Shown: positions 45,027-54,192 of the stretch, in pieces | How the letters are laid out: every line of letters begins with the position of its first letter | Position numbering within the stretch: the stretch's first letter is position 1 | Assembly (NCBI RefSeq): GCF_002154225.1 | Contig: NZ_MTSE01000002.1 | Location: forward strand, 372,001 to 436,000 | DNA from: Hymenobacter crusticola | Lineage (GTDB): Bacteria > Bacteroidota > Bacteroidia > Cytophagales > Hymenobacteraceae | Length of the DNA: 64,000 nt | Direction of reading: 5' to 3' | The notes under the pieces: generated by a model | Seen by the model: the letters and a program-made list of their open reading frames with translations, nothing else | The model's database searches: none | Told to the model about the DNA's origin: nothing | Made by a program: the position numbers and the translations under genes

Positions 45027-46031
45027 ATGCAAACCCCCTCACGATTTAACGGTAAAAAATACCTCAACACCATTGCTACTAGTGTGTCGCCGCCAAATGG
45101 CTACAGCCGAATGCTGCAACGCTGGCTCATGGGCAAGGAGATACGGACACCCCAGCAGCAGCTAGGCCCGTTTGCGGTCGATGTGGCCGCTTTGGCGGAA
45201 CCGGTGCCTGCTAGTGCGCTGCGGGTTACGTGGCTAGGGCATTCATCGGTACTCCTGGAAATAGATGGCAAGCGCTTCCTCACGGATCCGGTGTGGAGCC
45301 GGGCTTCGCCCGTTGGGTTTGCTGGTCCTAAGCGGTTTTTCGCGATGCCTCTGCCGCTTACCAGCTTACCTGCCCTGGATGGCATTATCATCTCGCATGA
45401 CCACTACGACCACCTCGACGAAGCCGCCGTGCGGGCTTTTGCCCGCACGAACGTCCCCTTCTATTGCCCGCTGGGCGTAGGCGCGCACCTACGGCGCTGG
45501 GGCGTGGCTGCTAGTCGAGTTACGGAACTGGATTGGTGGCAGCACATTGAAGTAGGCGGTACGCACACGCTCGTCGCGACGCCTGCGCGGCATTTTTCGG
45601 GCCGTGGCATGCTTGATCGGGACAGCACCTTGTGGGCCTCGTGGGTGGTGCTAGGGCCGCAGCACCGAGCGTTTTTCGGAGGCGACTCAGGACCGTTTGA
45701 GGCTGGCTTCCGCGAGATTGGGGCGGCGTACGGGCCTTTCGACCTGACTATGCTGGAAGTAGGCGCCTATGACGAAAATTGGGCGGATATTCACATGGGC
45801 CCCGATCATGCGGCGGCGGCGCACCAAGCCTTGCGCGGCCGTTTGCTGCTGCCGCTGCATTGGGGAACCTTCAACCTAGCTTTCCACAGCTGGACCGAAC
45901 CCATAGAGCGGCTGCAAACCATAGCAGCGGCCCAGCACCTAGCGTTGCTACTGCCACAGCCAGGGCAGCGCGTTGATGCACGTAGCGGCGCTGCCAACTC
46001 ACGCTGGTGGCACGAGCAGAGTACCCTGTAA
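45027..46031 (+). CDS. MBL-fold metal-dependent hydrolase (NAPE-PLD-like)
   Basis: 334 residues. The zinc motif SHDHYDHLD (HxHxDH) follows TWLGHSSVLLEIDGKRFLTDPVWS; further ligands lie in PARHFSGRG, FFGGDSGPF, HMGPDHAA and LLPLHWGTFNLAFHSW. These match bacterial relatives of N-acyl-phosphatidylethanolamine phospholipase D and UlaG-type hydrolases. The substrate is not known; cytosolic (no signal peptide). It stands alone after a terminator. Confidence 0.87.
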   Translation: MQTPSRFNGKKYLNTIATSVSPPNGYSRMLQRWLMGKEIRTPQQQLGPFAVDVAALAEPVPASALRVTWLGHSSVLLEIDGKRFLTDPVWSRASPVGFAGPKRFFAMPLPLTSLPALDGIIISHDHYDHLDEAAVRAFARTNVPFYCPLGVGAHLRRWGVAASRVTELDWWQHIEVGGTHTLVATPARHFSGRGMLDRDSTLWASWVVLGPQHRAFFGGDSGPFEAGFREIGAAYGPFDLTMLEVGAYDENWADIHMGPDHAAAAHQALRGRLLLPLHWGTFNLAFHSWTEPIERLQTIAAAQHLALLLPQPGQRVDARSGAANSRWWHEQSTL

Positions 46032-46214
46032 GGTTTTCGGGCTATGAAAGAGAGGAGAATAGTTTCACTTAGGTGATAAGAAATGGGGCTCGCCTGCTAT
46101 CTTGGCTATCTTAGAATGCAGAGAATGACTGAGTTCGAACGATAACTTACGTCGTAGATCCTGTGCCAGACAGCCCAATAGCCTATTTTCCTTCTTTCAC
46201 CTAACTCTTCTCTC

Positions 46215-49034
46215 ATGAGAAAACCATTACTCGTTTCTTTATTCTTGCTGCTAGTGTTGAGTGTCGCGGGACCCGCTTGGGCACAGAGTATCACCGTTAC
46301 GGGCCGGGTGACGGGAGCCAACGGTGCCGCTGTGCCTGGTGCTACCGTGCTGGAGCGCGGCACGACCAACGGCACTCCAACCGACAACACCGGACGCTAC
46401 CGCATTGAAGTGCCAAACACCGCCACGCTGGTGTTCTCTGCTATTGGCCTGACCACGCAGCAAATTCCGGTGAACGGCCGCACTACCGTTGATGTGCAGC
46501 TAGCCGACAGCAAAACAGACCTAAGCGAAGTCGTCGTGACGGGTTCGCGCGCGACGGAAGGCCGCTCCAACATTCTCACAGCCTCGCCGGTCGATGTGAT
46601 TTCGGCCCGTGAGATTCGCGCTTTCGCCCAAACCGACGTGTCGCAGGTGCTTACCTACGCGGCTCCTTCGTTTCAGTCGTCGCGCCAGTCTATTACCGAC
46701 GGCACCGACTTTATTGACCCAGCTAGCCTCCGCGGGCTAGGTCCCGATCAGGTGCTGGTGCTCGTGAACGGCAAGCGTCGGCACACGCAGTCGTTGGTAA
46801 ACATCAACGGTTCAATCGGTCGGGGTTCGGTGGGTACCGACTTGAATACCATCCCGACGGCTAGCATCAAGCGCATCGAGGTGTTGCGTGATGGAGCAGC
46901 AGCGCTTTACGGCTCCGACGCTATTGCTGGCGTGATCAACATTCAGCTCAAAGATGACTCGACTGGGGTGAACAGCAGCGCCCTCTATGGCCAAACTACC
47001 GAGAGTGACGGCAAAACCGAACAAGTCGACTTCAACGTTGGCATTGGCCTCAATAAGCGTGGCTTTATCGATCTAAGTGGCCAATTCTTGAACCGCGGCT
47101 ACGTGAACCGGGCTTTCGAAGACACGGCGCCGCTAATCTACCTAGGTGCCAATGGGGGCAATTATCCTGCCTCGGCTAACACGGAAGATGCCCGCCGGCA
47201 GCTAAAAGCGCAGGATGATGCTTTGGTAGCTACTAACGGCTTCAACCGCAAAGACATTCGTGTGGGCCAATCCGCTACGCGCAACTTTGGGGGCTTCCTG
47301 AATGCGGGTTACCGCTTAGGAATGGGGTATGAAGTGTATCTATCAGGCGGGGCTTCCTACCGCACGGGCCGCGGCCCGGGCTTCAATCGCCTGCCTAACC
47401 AACCCACGCAGAGTGACCCGAACATCTTTCCGAATGGCTTCCTGCCGTTCATCAACACCAAGATCTATGATCAGTCGGCCATTGTAGGCGTGCGCAAGAC
47501 GTTCGGCGGTTTTGCCGCTGACCTAAGCAACACCTTTGGTCGCAACGAGCTAGGGTACTACGTAAGTGGCTCCATCAATGCCTCGCTGCCACAAGGCGCT
47601 GACCGAATTAATCCGACCGATTTCTACGCTGGGCGCCTGGCGTTCTTACAGAACACGACCAACCTAGGTTTCTCGCGCCATTTCACGGACCTAGGGCCGC
47701 TCGAAACCTTCAACCTCGCGTTCGGTGGTGAGTTCCGCTACGACCGTTTTCTGATCGGCAAAGGTGAATATGCTTCTTACGCCAACTTCGGCCGCGTTGC
47801 CAGCAATGGCAGCCCCGCCGTACCGGGCGCGCAGGTATTCCCTGGCTACCAGCCCCAAGACGAAACCAACCAGTCGCGCACGAACGTAGCTGGCTACCTC
47901 GATTTGGAAAGCGACATCACTGCGCGCTTGTTGTTGCACCTAGCAGGGCGGGCTGAGCGCTACAGCGACTTTGGCGGCAACGTGAGCGGGCAGGCATCGG
48001 CTCGCTACACGCTCACGGATGCGCTATCGTTTCGGGGCACCGTGGGCAATGGCTTCCGGGCGCCTTCCTTGCAGCAACGCTACTTCGTGAACACCAGCAC
48101 GCAGTTTGTGAGCGGAGTGGCCAACCAAGTGCTAACCGTCAACAATGAGAATCCTATCGTTCGCAACGACATCAGCAACACCACCCAGCCAGGCTTCGGC
48201 GTGGAGCCACTGAAGCAGGAAAAATCGACGAACTACAGCGCCGGCCTCACGTCACGCATTGGCAAGAGCTTCACGCTTACGGTGGATGCGTACCAGATCG
48301 ATATCCACGACCGGATTGTGCTTTCCTCGCAGTTCACCACGGCCAACCCCACGGTGGCTGCTATCCTGAAGGGGTTGCCTGTGAGCCGCGTGCAATTCTT
48401 CGCCAACGCCGTGAATACGCGTACGCGCGGCATTGATATCATTGCCAACGAACGCCTTACGCTAGGGGAGAGGAGCCGCTTGCTGCTGACCGCAGCCGCC
48501 AACTTCAACGAGACCAAGGTGCAAAGCGTCAATAGCTCCTCATCCACCATCAACAACGATCCTACGGCTGGCACGTCTAACTTGCAAAACACGCTCTTCG
48601 ATCGTTCTCAGCGGGCTCGCCTGGAGAATGGCAACCCGCGCAGCAAAATCAACTTATCGGCAAATTATTCCTACGGCATCTTCGGCATTGAAGCTCGCAC
48701 GGTGCGCTTCGGCGAAATTCAGATCAAAGACGCTGACCCAGCTCGCTCTAACCTTGACCAAACTTTCTCAGCGAAGTGGATCACGGACCTGACGTTGAGC
48801 GCTCAAATTATGAAGCAGATCGGTGTCATCGTTGGGGTGAATAACCTGTTCAACGTGTATCCCGACAAAATCTACGTCAACCCGCGCAACAACCCGAATA
48901 ACTTCTCCGTCGACCCAACCCTGAGCTATAGCTCGACGCTCGACAACTCAAACCGTGGCCGTTTCCTGTACCCCGCCAACCAATTCGGCTTTATTGGGGC
49001 TTACTACTTCGCCCGCGTGAACTTCACGTTGTAG
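46215..49034 (+). CDS. TonB-dependent receptor with N-terminal carboxypeptidase-regulatory-like domain
   Basis: 939 residues. Signal peptide 1-23 (ending AWAQ). Residues 25-100 are a CarboxypepD_reg-like domain (VTGRVTGANGAAVPGATVLERGTTNGTPTDNTGRYRIEV), then the plug (EVVVTGSRATEGRSNILTASPVDVIS, LRGLGPDQVLVLVNGKRRHTQSLVN, IKRIEVLRDGAAALYGSDAIAGVINIQLK) and a 22-strand barrel ending in ARVNFTL with the usual terminal aromatic/Leu strand. Unlike the SusC at 3952 it lacks a SusD partner, so it may take siderophores, cobalamin, metals or peptides. Substrate unknown. Ends at a terminator. Confidence 0.92.
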   Translation: MRKPLLVSLFLLLVLSVAGPAWAQSITVTGRVTGANGAAVPGATVLERGTTNGTPTDNTGRYRIEVPNTATLVFSAIGLTTQQIPVNGRTTVDVQLADSKTDLSEVVVTGSRATEGRSNILTASPVDVISAREIRAFAQTDVSQVLTYAAPSFQSSRQSITDGTDFIDPASLRGLGPDQVLVLVNGKRRHTQSLVNINGSIGRGSVGTDLNTIPTASIKRIEVLRDGAAALYGSDAIAGVINIQLKDDSTGVNSSALYGQTTESDGKTEQVDFNVGIGLNKRGFIDLSGQFLNRGYVNRAFEDTAPLIYLGANGGNYPASANTEDARRQLKAQDDALVATNGFNRKDIRVGQSATRNFGGFLNAGYRLGMGYEVYLSGGASYRTGRGPGFNRLPNQPTQSDPNIFPNGFLPFINTKIYDQSAIVGVRKTFGGFAADLSNTFGRNELGYYVSGSINASLPQGADRINPTDFYAGRLAFLQNTTNLGFSRHFTDLGPLETFNLAFGGEFRYDRFLIGKGEYASYANFGRVASNGSPAVPGAQVFPGYQPQDETNQSRTNVAGYLDLESDITARLLLHLAGRAERYSDFGGNVSGQASARYTLTDALSFRGTVGNGFRAPSLQQRYFVNTSTQFVSGVANQVLTVNNENPIVRNDISNTTQPGFGVEPLKQEKSTNYSAGLTSRIGKSFTLTVDAYQIDIHDRIVLSSQFTTANPTVAAILKGLPVSRVQFFANAVNTRTRGIDIIANERLTLGERSRLLLTAAANFNETKVQSVNSSSSTINNDPTAGTSNLQNTLFDRSQRARLENGNPRSKINLSANYSYGIFGIEARTVRFGEIQIKDADPARSNLDQTFSAKWITDLTLSAQIMKQIGVIVGVNNLFNVYPDKIYVNPRNNPNNFSVDPTLSYSSTLDNSNRGRFLYPANQFGFIGAYYFARVNFTL

Positions 49035-49338
49035 GCGAAGTCTAGTCTGAACTACTGCATAAGCACAAAAAGCCGGCTCACATGAGTCGGCTTTTTTGTT
49101 GAGCGCATGCGCTTTTTCCGGTGTAACATACCCTTAGGTACTTGACCCTCGGACAGGCTAGCAACCCTTGCGCTGTACATAATCGGGCGTGGTGCGCGAA
49201 CCTAGGTAAAAGATTATGGTGAAGTTTGGGGATGCGGGCAAATGTTTTGATATTCAATTATATACCTGCCTTGGTAAGCGCCGCTGACACACCTAGGTCG
49301 CCTCCCACTATCCACCACCATACCACTCCAAAATCATT
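49035..49338. other. Intergenic region between the TonB receptor and sodC
   Basis: 304 bp holding the receptor terminator at its left end and two copies of the ACCTAGGT palindrome (49200 and 49291), the second 48 bp before the sodC start. No gene or clear promoter box is seen. Confidence 0.45.
49067..49098 (+). terminator. Terminator after the TonB receptor gene
   Basis: Stem AGCCGGCTCA/TGAGTCGGCT (one G-T pair) with A-run before and T-run after. Confidence 0.8.
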
Positions 49339-49878
49339 ATGAAACGTTTACTCTATTTGAGCGCCTTCCTATCCCTAGGTGCCGTGACTAGTTGCGATGA
49401 TGACGAAACGGGCGAGATCATCCGCCTGGCGCACGCCGATTTAGAAGCGAAAAGCGGCAGCAGCCTGACAGGCACCGTTAGCTTCAGCCAGCTGAATGGG
49501 CGCGGCGTCCGTGTGTACGTAGTGGTGAGTGGGGCAACGCCCGGCTTGCATGCCGTACACCTACATCAAAACGGCGACTGTTCTGGCCCCACGGCCATGA
49601 ACGTTGGAACGCACTGGAACCCGACCAGCGAGCCGCATGGCCGGCGGGGTACGCCACCTTTCCACCGTGGTGACATCGGCAACATCACCGTGAACGCAGA
49701 TGGTACGGGTGTGCTAGCGCTAACCGCCGAAGACTGGACCATTGGTGGGGCCGATGCGAGCCGCGACATCTTAAACAAAGCCGTGATTGTACACGCCGGC
49801 GCCGACGATTACGTAACCCAACCTTCCGGTAACTCTGGGGTGCACGTGGGTTGCGGCGTCGTAACAGACGATCTGTAG
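49339..49878 (+). CDS. sodC: Cu/Zn superoxide dismutase lipoprotein
   Basis: 179 residues. Lipoprotein signal with C19 in AVTSC followed by DDD. All metal ligands are in place: Cu site H74, H76 and H152, bridging H92, Zn site H92, H100, H109 and D112; the structural disulfide pairs C81 with C172. The active-site Arg (R143 in human SOD1), expected shortly before the second cysteine, aligns with H169 (SGVHVGCGVV). SodC normally destroys periplasmic or surface superoxide; the Arg change may alter activity. It converges on a T9SS protein gene across a 32-bp hairpin. Confidence 0.9.
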   Translation: MKRLLYLSAFLSLGAVTSCDDDETGEIIRLAHADLEAKSGSSLTGTVSFSQLNGRGVRVYVVVSGATPGLHAVHLHQNGDCSGPTAMNVGTHWNPTSEPHGRRGTPPFHRGDIGNITVNADGTGVLALTAEDWTIGGADASRDILNKAVIVHAGADDYVTQPSGNSGVHVGCGVVTDDL

Positions 49879-49886
49879 AAGCTGAT

Positions 49887-49952
49887 GCGTTCTAAACATA
49901 CAAAAGCGCTCCTCGCTACCTAGCGAGGGGCGCTTTTGTATGTTTAGAACGC
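49887..49952. terminator. 32-bp bidirectional hairpin between sodC and the T9SS gene
   Basis: Arms 49887-49918 and 49921-49952 pair along all 32 positions with a single G-T wobble, leaving a 2-nt centre (CC). It includes T-rich and A-rich tracts usable in both directions. Confidence 0.82.
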
Positions 49953-49956
49953 TACT

Positions 49957-51486
49957 CTACTGACGCACCAATCGCTGTACTTGCAGACCATCAGCGGTGC
50001 GGGCAACGTACAGACCTGGCCGAACCGTTGCCGTCGGTTGCCACACCACCGTGCCATCGGCCTGGCTCGTAAGCTGCTCGACTACACGGCCTAGCTCATC
50101 TACAATTGTAACCGCCTGCGCCTTACGAGAAGCTAGCTGAAACTGCACCTGCTCGTGGAAGGGAGTTGGGTAGGCCGGTTGCGCTAGGGTTTGGCGAGAA
50201 CGGGTAGCCAGAACCTGGTTTGTAACCAAAAAGGTGATAGTCCGGACCTCAAGGCCCGGCGTCGGACAGCCATTATCTTCAACTGTTACCGTGAAAGAAT
50301 AACGTCCTAGTGGCTGTTGCGGTGGTACTTGCCAGTTGAGCTGCGCTTGACCCGCTGTAAGCATTTGAAAAGTAGCGCCCGGAATAAGACCACCGACATC
50401 ACTGCTAATGCGAAGGATCTGGCCGGCATCAGGATCAGTTGCTGCTAGCTGAAGAGAAACAAGCTGGTCAGGTCTTACCGAAATTACTCGCTCAACCGGC
50501 TGTGGGGCTGCGGCGCCAGCTACTCTAGCTTCTGCAATAGTAGGATTATGGTTATCAGCGCCATTTGGGGATCTGAACACAATATCGCGCGTAACGCTCC
50601 CAATCTGCTGCCAACTGCCACCTAGGCGTCGGTATTCATCGACGCGAACAGCTGCAACTTGGTAGCCGATAACTACCGGGCGGGTGAGGAGTTCTCCGGT
50701 TGCCGCGTTCAAGTGAAAAAACGGAACAGCATTGCCCCCCGCTACTTGATAAGTTAAGAAAGGAAAAGCAGGCGTGAACTGAACCGGTCCGTACGTTACT
50801 CTAGCTCCCGTAATTGGATCAACAAACTCACCTCCTGCGGAACGACTATAGCTAATGGGAACACTACAGGTTCCAGGAAATTCCAGACCGGCTAAGGGTT
50901 GAGCAGAGGTATACACTAACGAATCGCCATCTACATCGAAGGCGCTGAAGCTATAACGACTTAACTCGTTGTTGATGAAAGAAGGTAGTGTGAACGAAGT
51001 AAACGTGGGGGAAGAATCTATAAGCCCGTTGGAGTTATCCAGTGTGGCTGCGATATGCATACTATTAGCGTAAGGCTCTACCAGGTTTAGGATTTCCATG
51101 CTCCGGTTGGACCCATAAGCGGTAAGTGTCCAGCGTGCTGGTGGTAATGTGACATCACCCTCGAAAATCTCCATTTCAAAAGGTGGTAAACTAGTGGAGC
51201 TACACGTAGGTAAGTAAGATCGTCGTTGCGTCAAAGGGAGCGTTGCGATGAAGTTCCCTGGCGATGTTTGCAAGCACCCATTGCTATTACAACTCACATA
51301 AAGCAAAGCTTCTCGAACCACCGCACTAGCATCACGGTAAAGCCTGGCGGTAATGTGGTACTGATTGGGCACGCCATTTTTAGGTGTAAAAGCTAGCTCA
51401 CCCCCAGCCAGGTGAGTGGCCTGGCCAACAATGCTTCTCATACACAAGGCCGTGAGCAGCAGCATACGAAACAAGAGTAAACGCAT
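49957..51486 (-). CDS. T9SS-secreted protein with beta-sandwich domains
   Basis: 509 residues from ATG 51486, which gives a reasonable signal peptide (MRLLLFRMLLLTALCMRSIVGQA). The mature start THLAGGELAF is a common beginning of Bacteroidota gliding/T9SS adhesin-like proteins. The middle (about 30-430) is beta-rich with Cys pairs and Ig/cadherin-like repeats (FSAFDVDGDSLVYTSAQPLAG, LQLAATDPDAGQILRISSD). Residues about 440-509 are a type A T9SS sorting domain (AYPTPFHEQVQFQL, TIVDELGRVVEQL, VRPGLYVARTADG, QRLVRQ). Probably a secreted or surface adhesin; no ligand is evident. Confidence 0.87.
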   Translation of the reverse strand: MRLLLFRMLLLTALCMRSIVGQATHLAGGELAFTPKNGVPNQYHITARLYRDASAVVREALLYVSCNSNGCLQTSPGNFIATLPLTQRRSYLPTCSSTSLPPFEMEIFEGDVTLPPARWTLTAYGSNRSMEILNLVEPYANSMHIAATLDNSNGLIDSSPTFTSFTLPSFINNELSRYSFSAFDVDGDSLVYTSAQPLAGLEFPGTCSVPISYSRSAGGEFVDPITGARVTYGPVQFTPAFPFLTYQVAGGNAVPFFHLNAATGELLTRPVVIGYQVAAVRVDEYRRLGGSWQQIGSVTRDIVFRSPNGADNHNPTIAEARVAGAAAPQPVERVISVRPDQLVSLQLAATDPDAGQILRISSDVGGLIPGATFQMLTAGQAQLNWQVPPQQPLGRYSFTVTVEDNGCPTPGLEVRTITFLVTNQVLATRSRQTLAQPAYPTPFHEQVQFQLASRKAQAVTIVDELGRVVEQLTSQADGTVVWQPTATVRPGLYVARTADGLQVQRLVRQ

Positions 51487-51630
51487 AGATAGCAGGAGTA
51501 TAAAAAGACGAGACACCACTTACTACACCCTCAAAATAAGAATTTGTTCTTTCTATATAGGCTGTTGCTCAAAATGGGAACGGGCTGGTAACAAATGAGC
51601 TATCTAGTGCGCTTTCCGAATAACCCTATA

Positions 51631-51686
51631 AACGAGCAGGCCCACCAGAACAACTCGAGGAAGTTGTTCTGGTGGGCCTGCTCGTT
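51631..51686 (-). terminator. 25-bp perfect hairpin after the OmpA-domain lipoprotein gene
   Basis: Perfect arms 51631-51655 and 51662-51686 with a 6-nt loop, 23 bp past the stop of the minus-strand OmpA gene and before the next minus-strand gene. No T-run follows. Confidence 0.7.
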
Positions 51687-51708
51687 GAGGCAGAAGCGTA
51701 CTACTTAG

Positions 51709-52731
51709 CTACTTTCCTGTCGAAGTAGACGACGTCGAATTGGTATCTAGAATCTTGAACAGCTCATCCAGCTTAGGCGTCAGGATGATTTCGGTGCGGC
51801 GGTTCATCGCCTTATTCGCGGGTGTATCGTTGCTAGCAACGGGCACATACTGCGAGCGGCCCGAAGCCGTAACCTGGCTCGGCGTCACGCCACCCTCGGT
51901 GAGCAGGCGAGCAATTTCAGTAGCGCGCAGCACGCTCAAATCCCAGTTGTCTTTCATGCCGCCCGAAGCTCCGCGAAAGGGTACGTTGTCGGTGTGGCCT
52001 TCTACCACCACGTTTACGTCTTTCTGCTCTTGCAGCACCACAGCTAGCTTTTTCAGCGCATCAATGCCTTTGGGGTCCACTTTGGTGGAACCGCTCTTGA
52101 ACAGCAGCTGCTCAGACAGCGACACGTACACTTTACCGTCTTTCATCTTCACCTGCAAGTCGCTGTCTTTGAAGCTGAGCAGTGCGTTGCTCACTTTCGC
52201 TTTCAAGTCGTTCACGGCCTTGTCTTTGTCAGCGAGGGCCTGCTGAAGTTCGGCGAGCTTGGCTTCGCGGGTTTTCAGATCGGCATTCAGCTTATCAACG
52301 TCGGCTTTGCTTTTGTTGAGTGAGGTAGCTAGCTCACCTAGTTCCGCTTCGCGGCGAGCTAGGTCCTTGGCAACCTTATTATAATCAGCTGACTTGTCGG
52401 CAATGGCTCGGTCGCTGTTTTTGAGTAATTTATCGTAGCTATCGGTGAGCTGCGTATACAAATTGCGCGTCCGGCGCAGGGCGTTGCCGTTCTGGGTAGA
52501 GTCGTCCGCTAGGCGTCTGTTATCGAGCTTTAGCTGCGCTAGCTCGTCGGTTGTTTTCTTTAGCTCTGCCACGGCCTGGCGGTATTGGCGCTCAGCGGTG
52601 GCTTTTTCTTGCTCGGTAGCGGCTTGGCGGGCGCGCAGGTCATCGTATTTCTTCGACGCAACACAGCCTGGTAGTAGCGTGGTAGCGGCGAGAGCCGTGC
52701 TGAGTAAAAGAAGTTTAGGCGTTTTTTTCAC
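51709..52731 (-). CDS. OmpA-domain lipoprotein with long coiled coil
   Basis: 340 residues. Lipobox LLPGC (C23) anchors it to a membrane, probably the outer one. Residues about 25-185 are a long heptad-rich coiled coil (KATAERQYRQAVAELKKTTDELAQLK, LNKSKADVDKLNADLKTREAKLAELQ). Residues about 200-325 are an OmpA/MotB domain (LLFKSGSTKVDPKGIDAL, VVVEGHTDNVPFRG, LSVLRATEIARLL, GRSQYVPVASNDTPANKAMNRRTEIIL) that binds peptidoglycan. It likely bridges outer membrane and wall. Single gene with a hairpin at its end. Confidence 0.9.
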   Translation of the reverse strand: MKKTPKLLLLSTALAATTLLPGCVASKKYDDLRARQAATEQEKATAERQYRQAVAELKKTTDELAQLKLDNRRLADDSTQNGNALRRTRNLYTQLTDSYDKLLKNSDRAIADKSADYNKVAKDLARREAELGELATSLNKSKADVDKLNADLKTREAKLAELQQALADKDKAVNDLKAKVSNALLSFKDSDLQVKMKDGKVYVSLSEQLLFKSGSTKVDPKGIDALKKLAVVLQEQKDVNVVVEGHTDNVPFRGASGGMKDNWDLSVLRATEIARLLTEGGVTPSQVTASGRSQYVPVASNDTPANKAMNRRTEIILTPKLDELFKILDTNSTSSTSTGK

Positions 52732-53094
52732 TACTAATACTGCATTAAAGGGTAAGAACCCAACCTAGGCTGCTTCTAGCGCGTGGTCGGTATGGCAAGG
52801 TAGGACGTGGCAAGCGCAACTTGCAACTCTGGCCGGGAGCGAACCATTTTTCAGGCTATATTTGCCTTGTTCTTCCGGCGTATTCTTTCTATTTTCTTTT
52901 CGAATGGCCTTTCCCGCAAGCAACAGTGCAAGCGTTACGTTAGCCACAGTGCCGGATCTTCACCAGCTTTCTACTTCACCTACTTAATTTAGCGTCACTT
53001 CCTAGCGTCGGCCTTAGCGGCCGCGTTGACTTGTGTTCGACTAACTCAACTTAATCAAAGCTTGCAGCGAATAGCTAGCAGCTTCCTACAACAT
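52732..53094. other. Intergenic region between the OmpA lipoprotein gene and accD
   Basis: 363 bp with divergent promoters expected. A plus-strand TATATTTG box (52857-52864) matches TAnnTTTG and could drive accD with a long leader. An open frame runs from 53026 into accD but its first 23 codons are not AccD-like. No other feature seen. Confidence 0.45.
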
Positions 53095-53994
53095 ATGTCT
53101 TGGTTTAAGCGCGTAGAAAAAGGCATCGTTACACCAACGGAGGAAAAAAAAGAAACCCCGGATGGCTTGTGGTATAAGTGTCCCGAGTGCAAAACGGTGG
53201 CCACCATGGCCGAGCACAAGCGGCTGCTGTACACTTGCGCCAAGTGTAACCACCATGACCGCATCGACTCAGCCGAATACTTCGAAATTCTGTTCGACAA
53301 CGACCAGTTTGTCGAACTCGATGCTGATATGACCTCGGCCGACCCTCTTCACTTTGTGGATACCAAGGCGTACCCGCAACGCTTGGCTGCTACGCAGAAG
53401 CAAACGCAGCTGAAGGATGCCGTCCGCACTGCGCACGGCCAACTGGAAGGACTAGACCTCGTGGTGGCGTGTATGGATTTTAAATTCATTGGCGGTTCCA
53501 TGGGCTCGGTGGTAGGCGAGAAGATTGCCCGCGCCATCGACTATGCCCGCCAACACCGGATACCCTTCCTGATGATCAGCAAATCGGGTGGGGCACGTAT
53601 GATGGAGGCTGGCTACTCACTCATGCAGATGGCGAAGACTTCGGCCAAGCTAGCGTTGCTCTCGGAAGCAGGCGTGCCCTACATTTCTATGCTGACCGAT
53701 CCCACCACCGGGGGCGTAACGGCGTCGTTTGCCATGCTCGGTGATTTTAATATTGCCGAGCCCGGTGCCCTGATTGGTTTTGCGGGCCCACGGGTTATCA
53801 AGGAAACCATCGGTAAAGACCTACCCAAGGGCTTCCAAAGCGCCGAATTTGTACTGGAACACGGCTTTCTCGACTTCATTGTCGACCGTAAGCAGCTAAA
53901 GCAGCAGCTCGCTGACCTAATCACCATGCTCCGTCCAACGGAAGTAGCCGCGCCGGTTGCCACAACCCGTTCCAAATCGAGCGCCCGTTCCTAA
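53095..53994 (+). CDS. accD: Acetyl-CoA carboxylase carboxyltransferase subunit beta
   Basis: 299 residues from ATG 53095 ([11 protein letters not shown]), the normal AccD start. The zinc ribbon uses C29, C32, C48 and C51 (CPEC, CAKC). The carboxyltransferase core shows in [95 protein letters not shown]. It makes malonyl-CoA for fatty acid synthesis together with AccA, AccB and AccC (not in the window). BirA, which biotinylates AccB, is at 15589. Transcribed alone and ended by a long hairpin. Confidence 0.95.
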   Translation: MSWFKRVEKGIVTPTEEKKETPDGLWYKCPECKTVATMAEHKRLLYTCAKCNHHDRIDSAEYFEILFDNDQFVELDADMTSADPLHFVDTKAYPQRLAATQKQTQLKDAVRTAHGQLEGLDLVVACMDFKFIGGSMGSVVGEKIARAIDYARQHRIPFLMISKSGGARMMEAGYSLMQMAKTSAKLALLSEAGVPYISMLTDPTTGGVTASFAMLGDFNIAEPGALIGFAGPRVIKETIGKDLPKGFQSAEFVLEHGFLDFIVDRKQLKQQLADLITMLRPTEVAAPVATTRSKSSARS

Positions 53995-54010
53995 GAACAG
54001 GTAGCGCCCT

Positions 54011-54077
54011 AAACCTCGGCCCGTCAGGAGCTTCTAATCCACATTGGATTCGTGAAGCTCCTGACGGGCCGAGGTTT
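54011..54077 (+). terminator. 24-bp perfect hairpin after accD
   Basis: Perfect arms 54011-54034 and 54054-54077, with a small inner hairpin (AATCC/GGATT) in the loop and TTTTCT after the second arm. Confidence 0.8.
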
Positions 54078-54192
54078 TCTCTTTGAACGCGAGTTGGCTG
54101 CTTAACCTAACTAAACATTTTTTGTTCGGAAGCAGTAAGCAGGTGCACAGGAGCTTCCTCCTTACACTTCTTTACCACACAAGTTCCCATTT

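Noticed and set aside
52765..52947. Possible small minus-strand gene upstream of accD
   Set aside because: 60 codons of unremarkable sequence covering the probable accD promoter; no family support.
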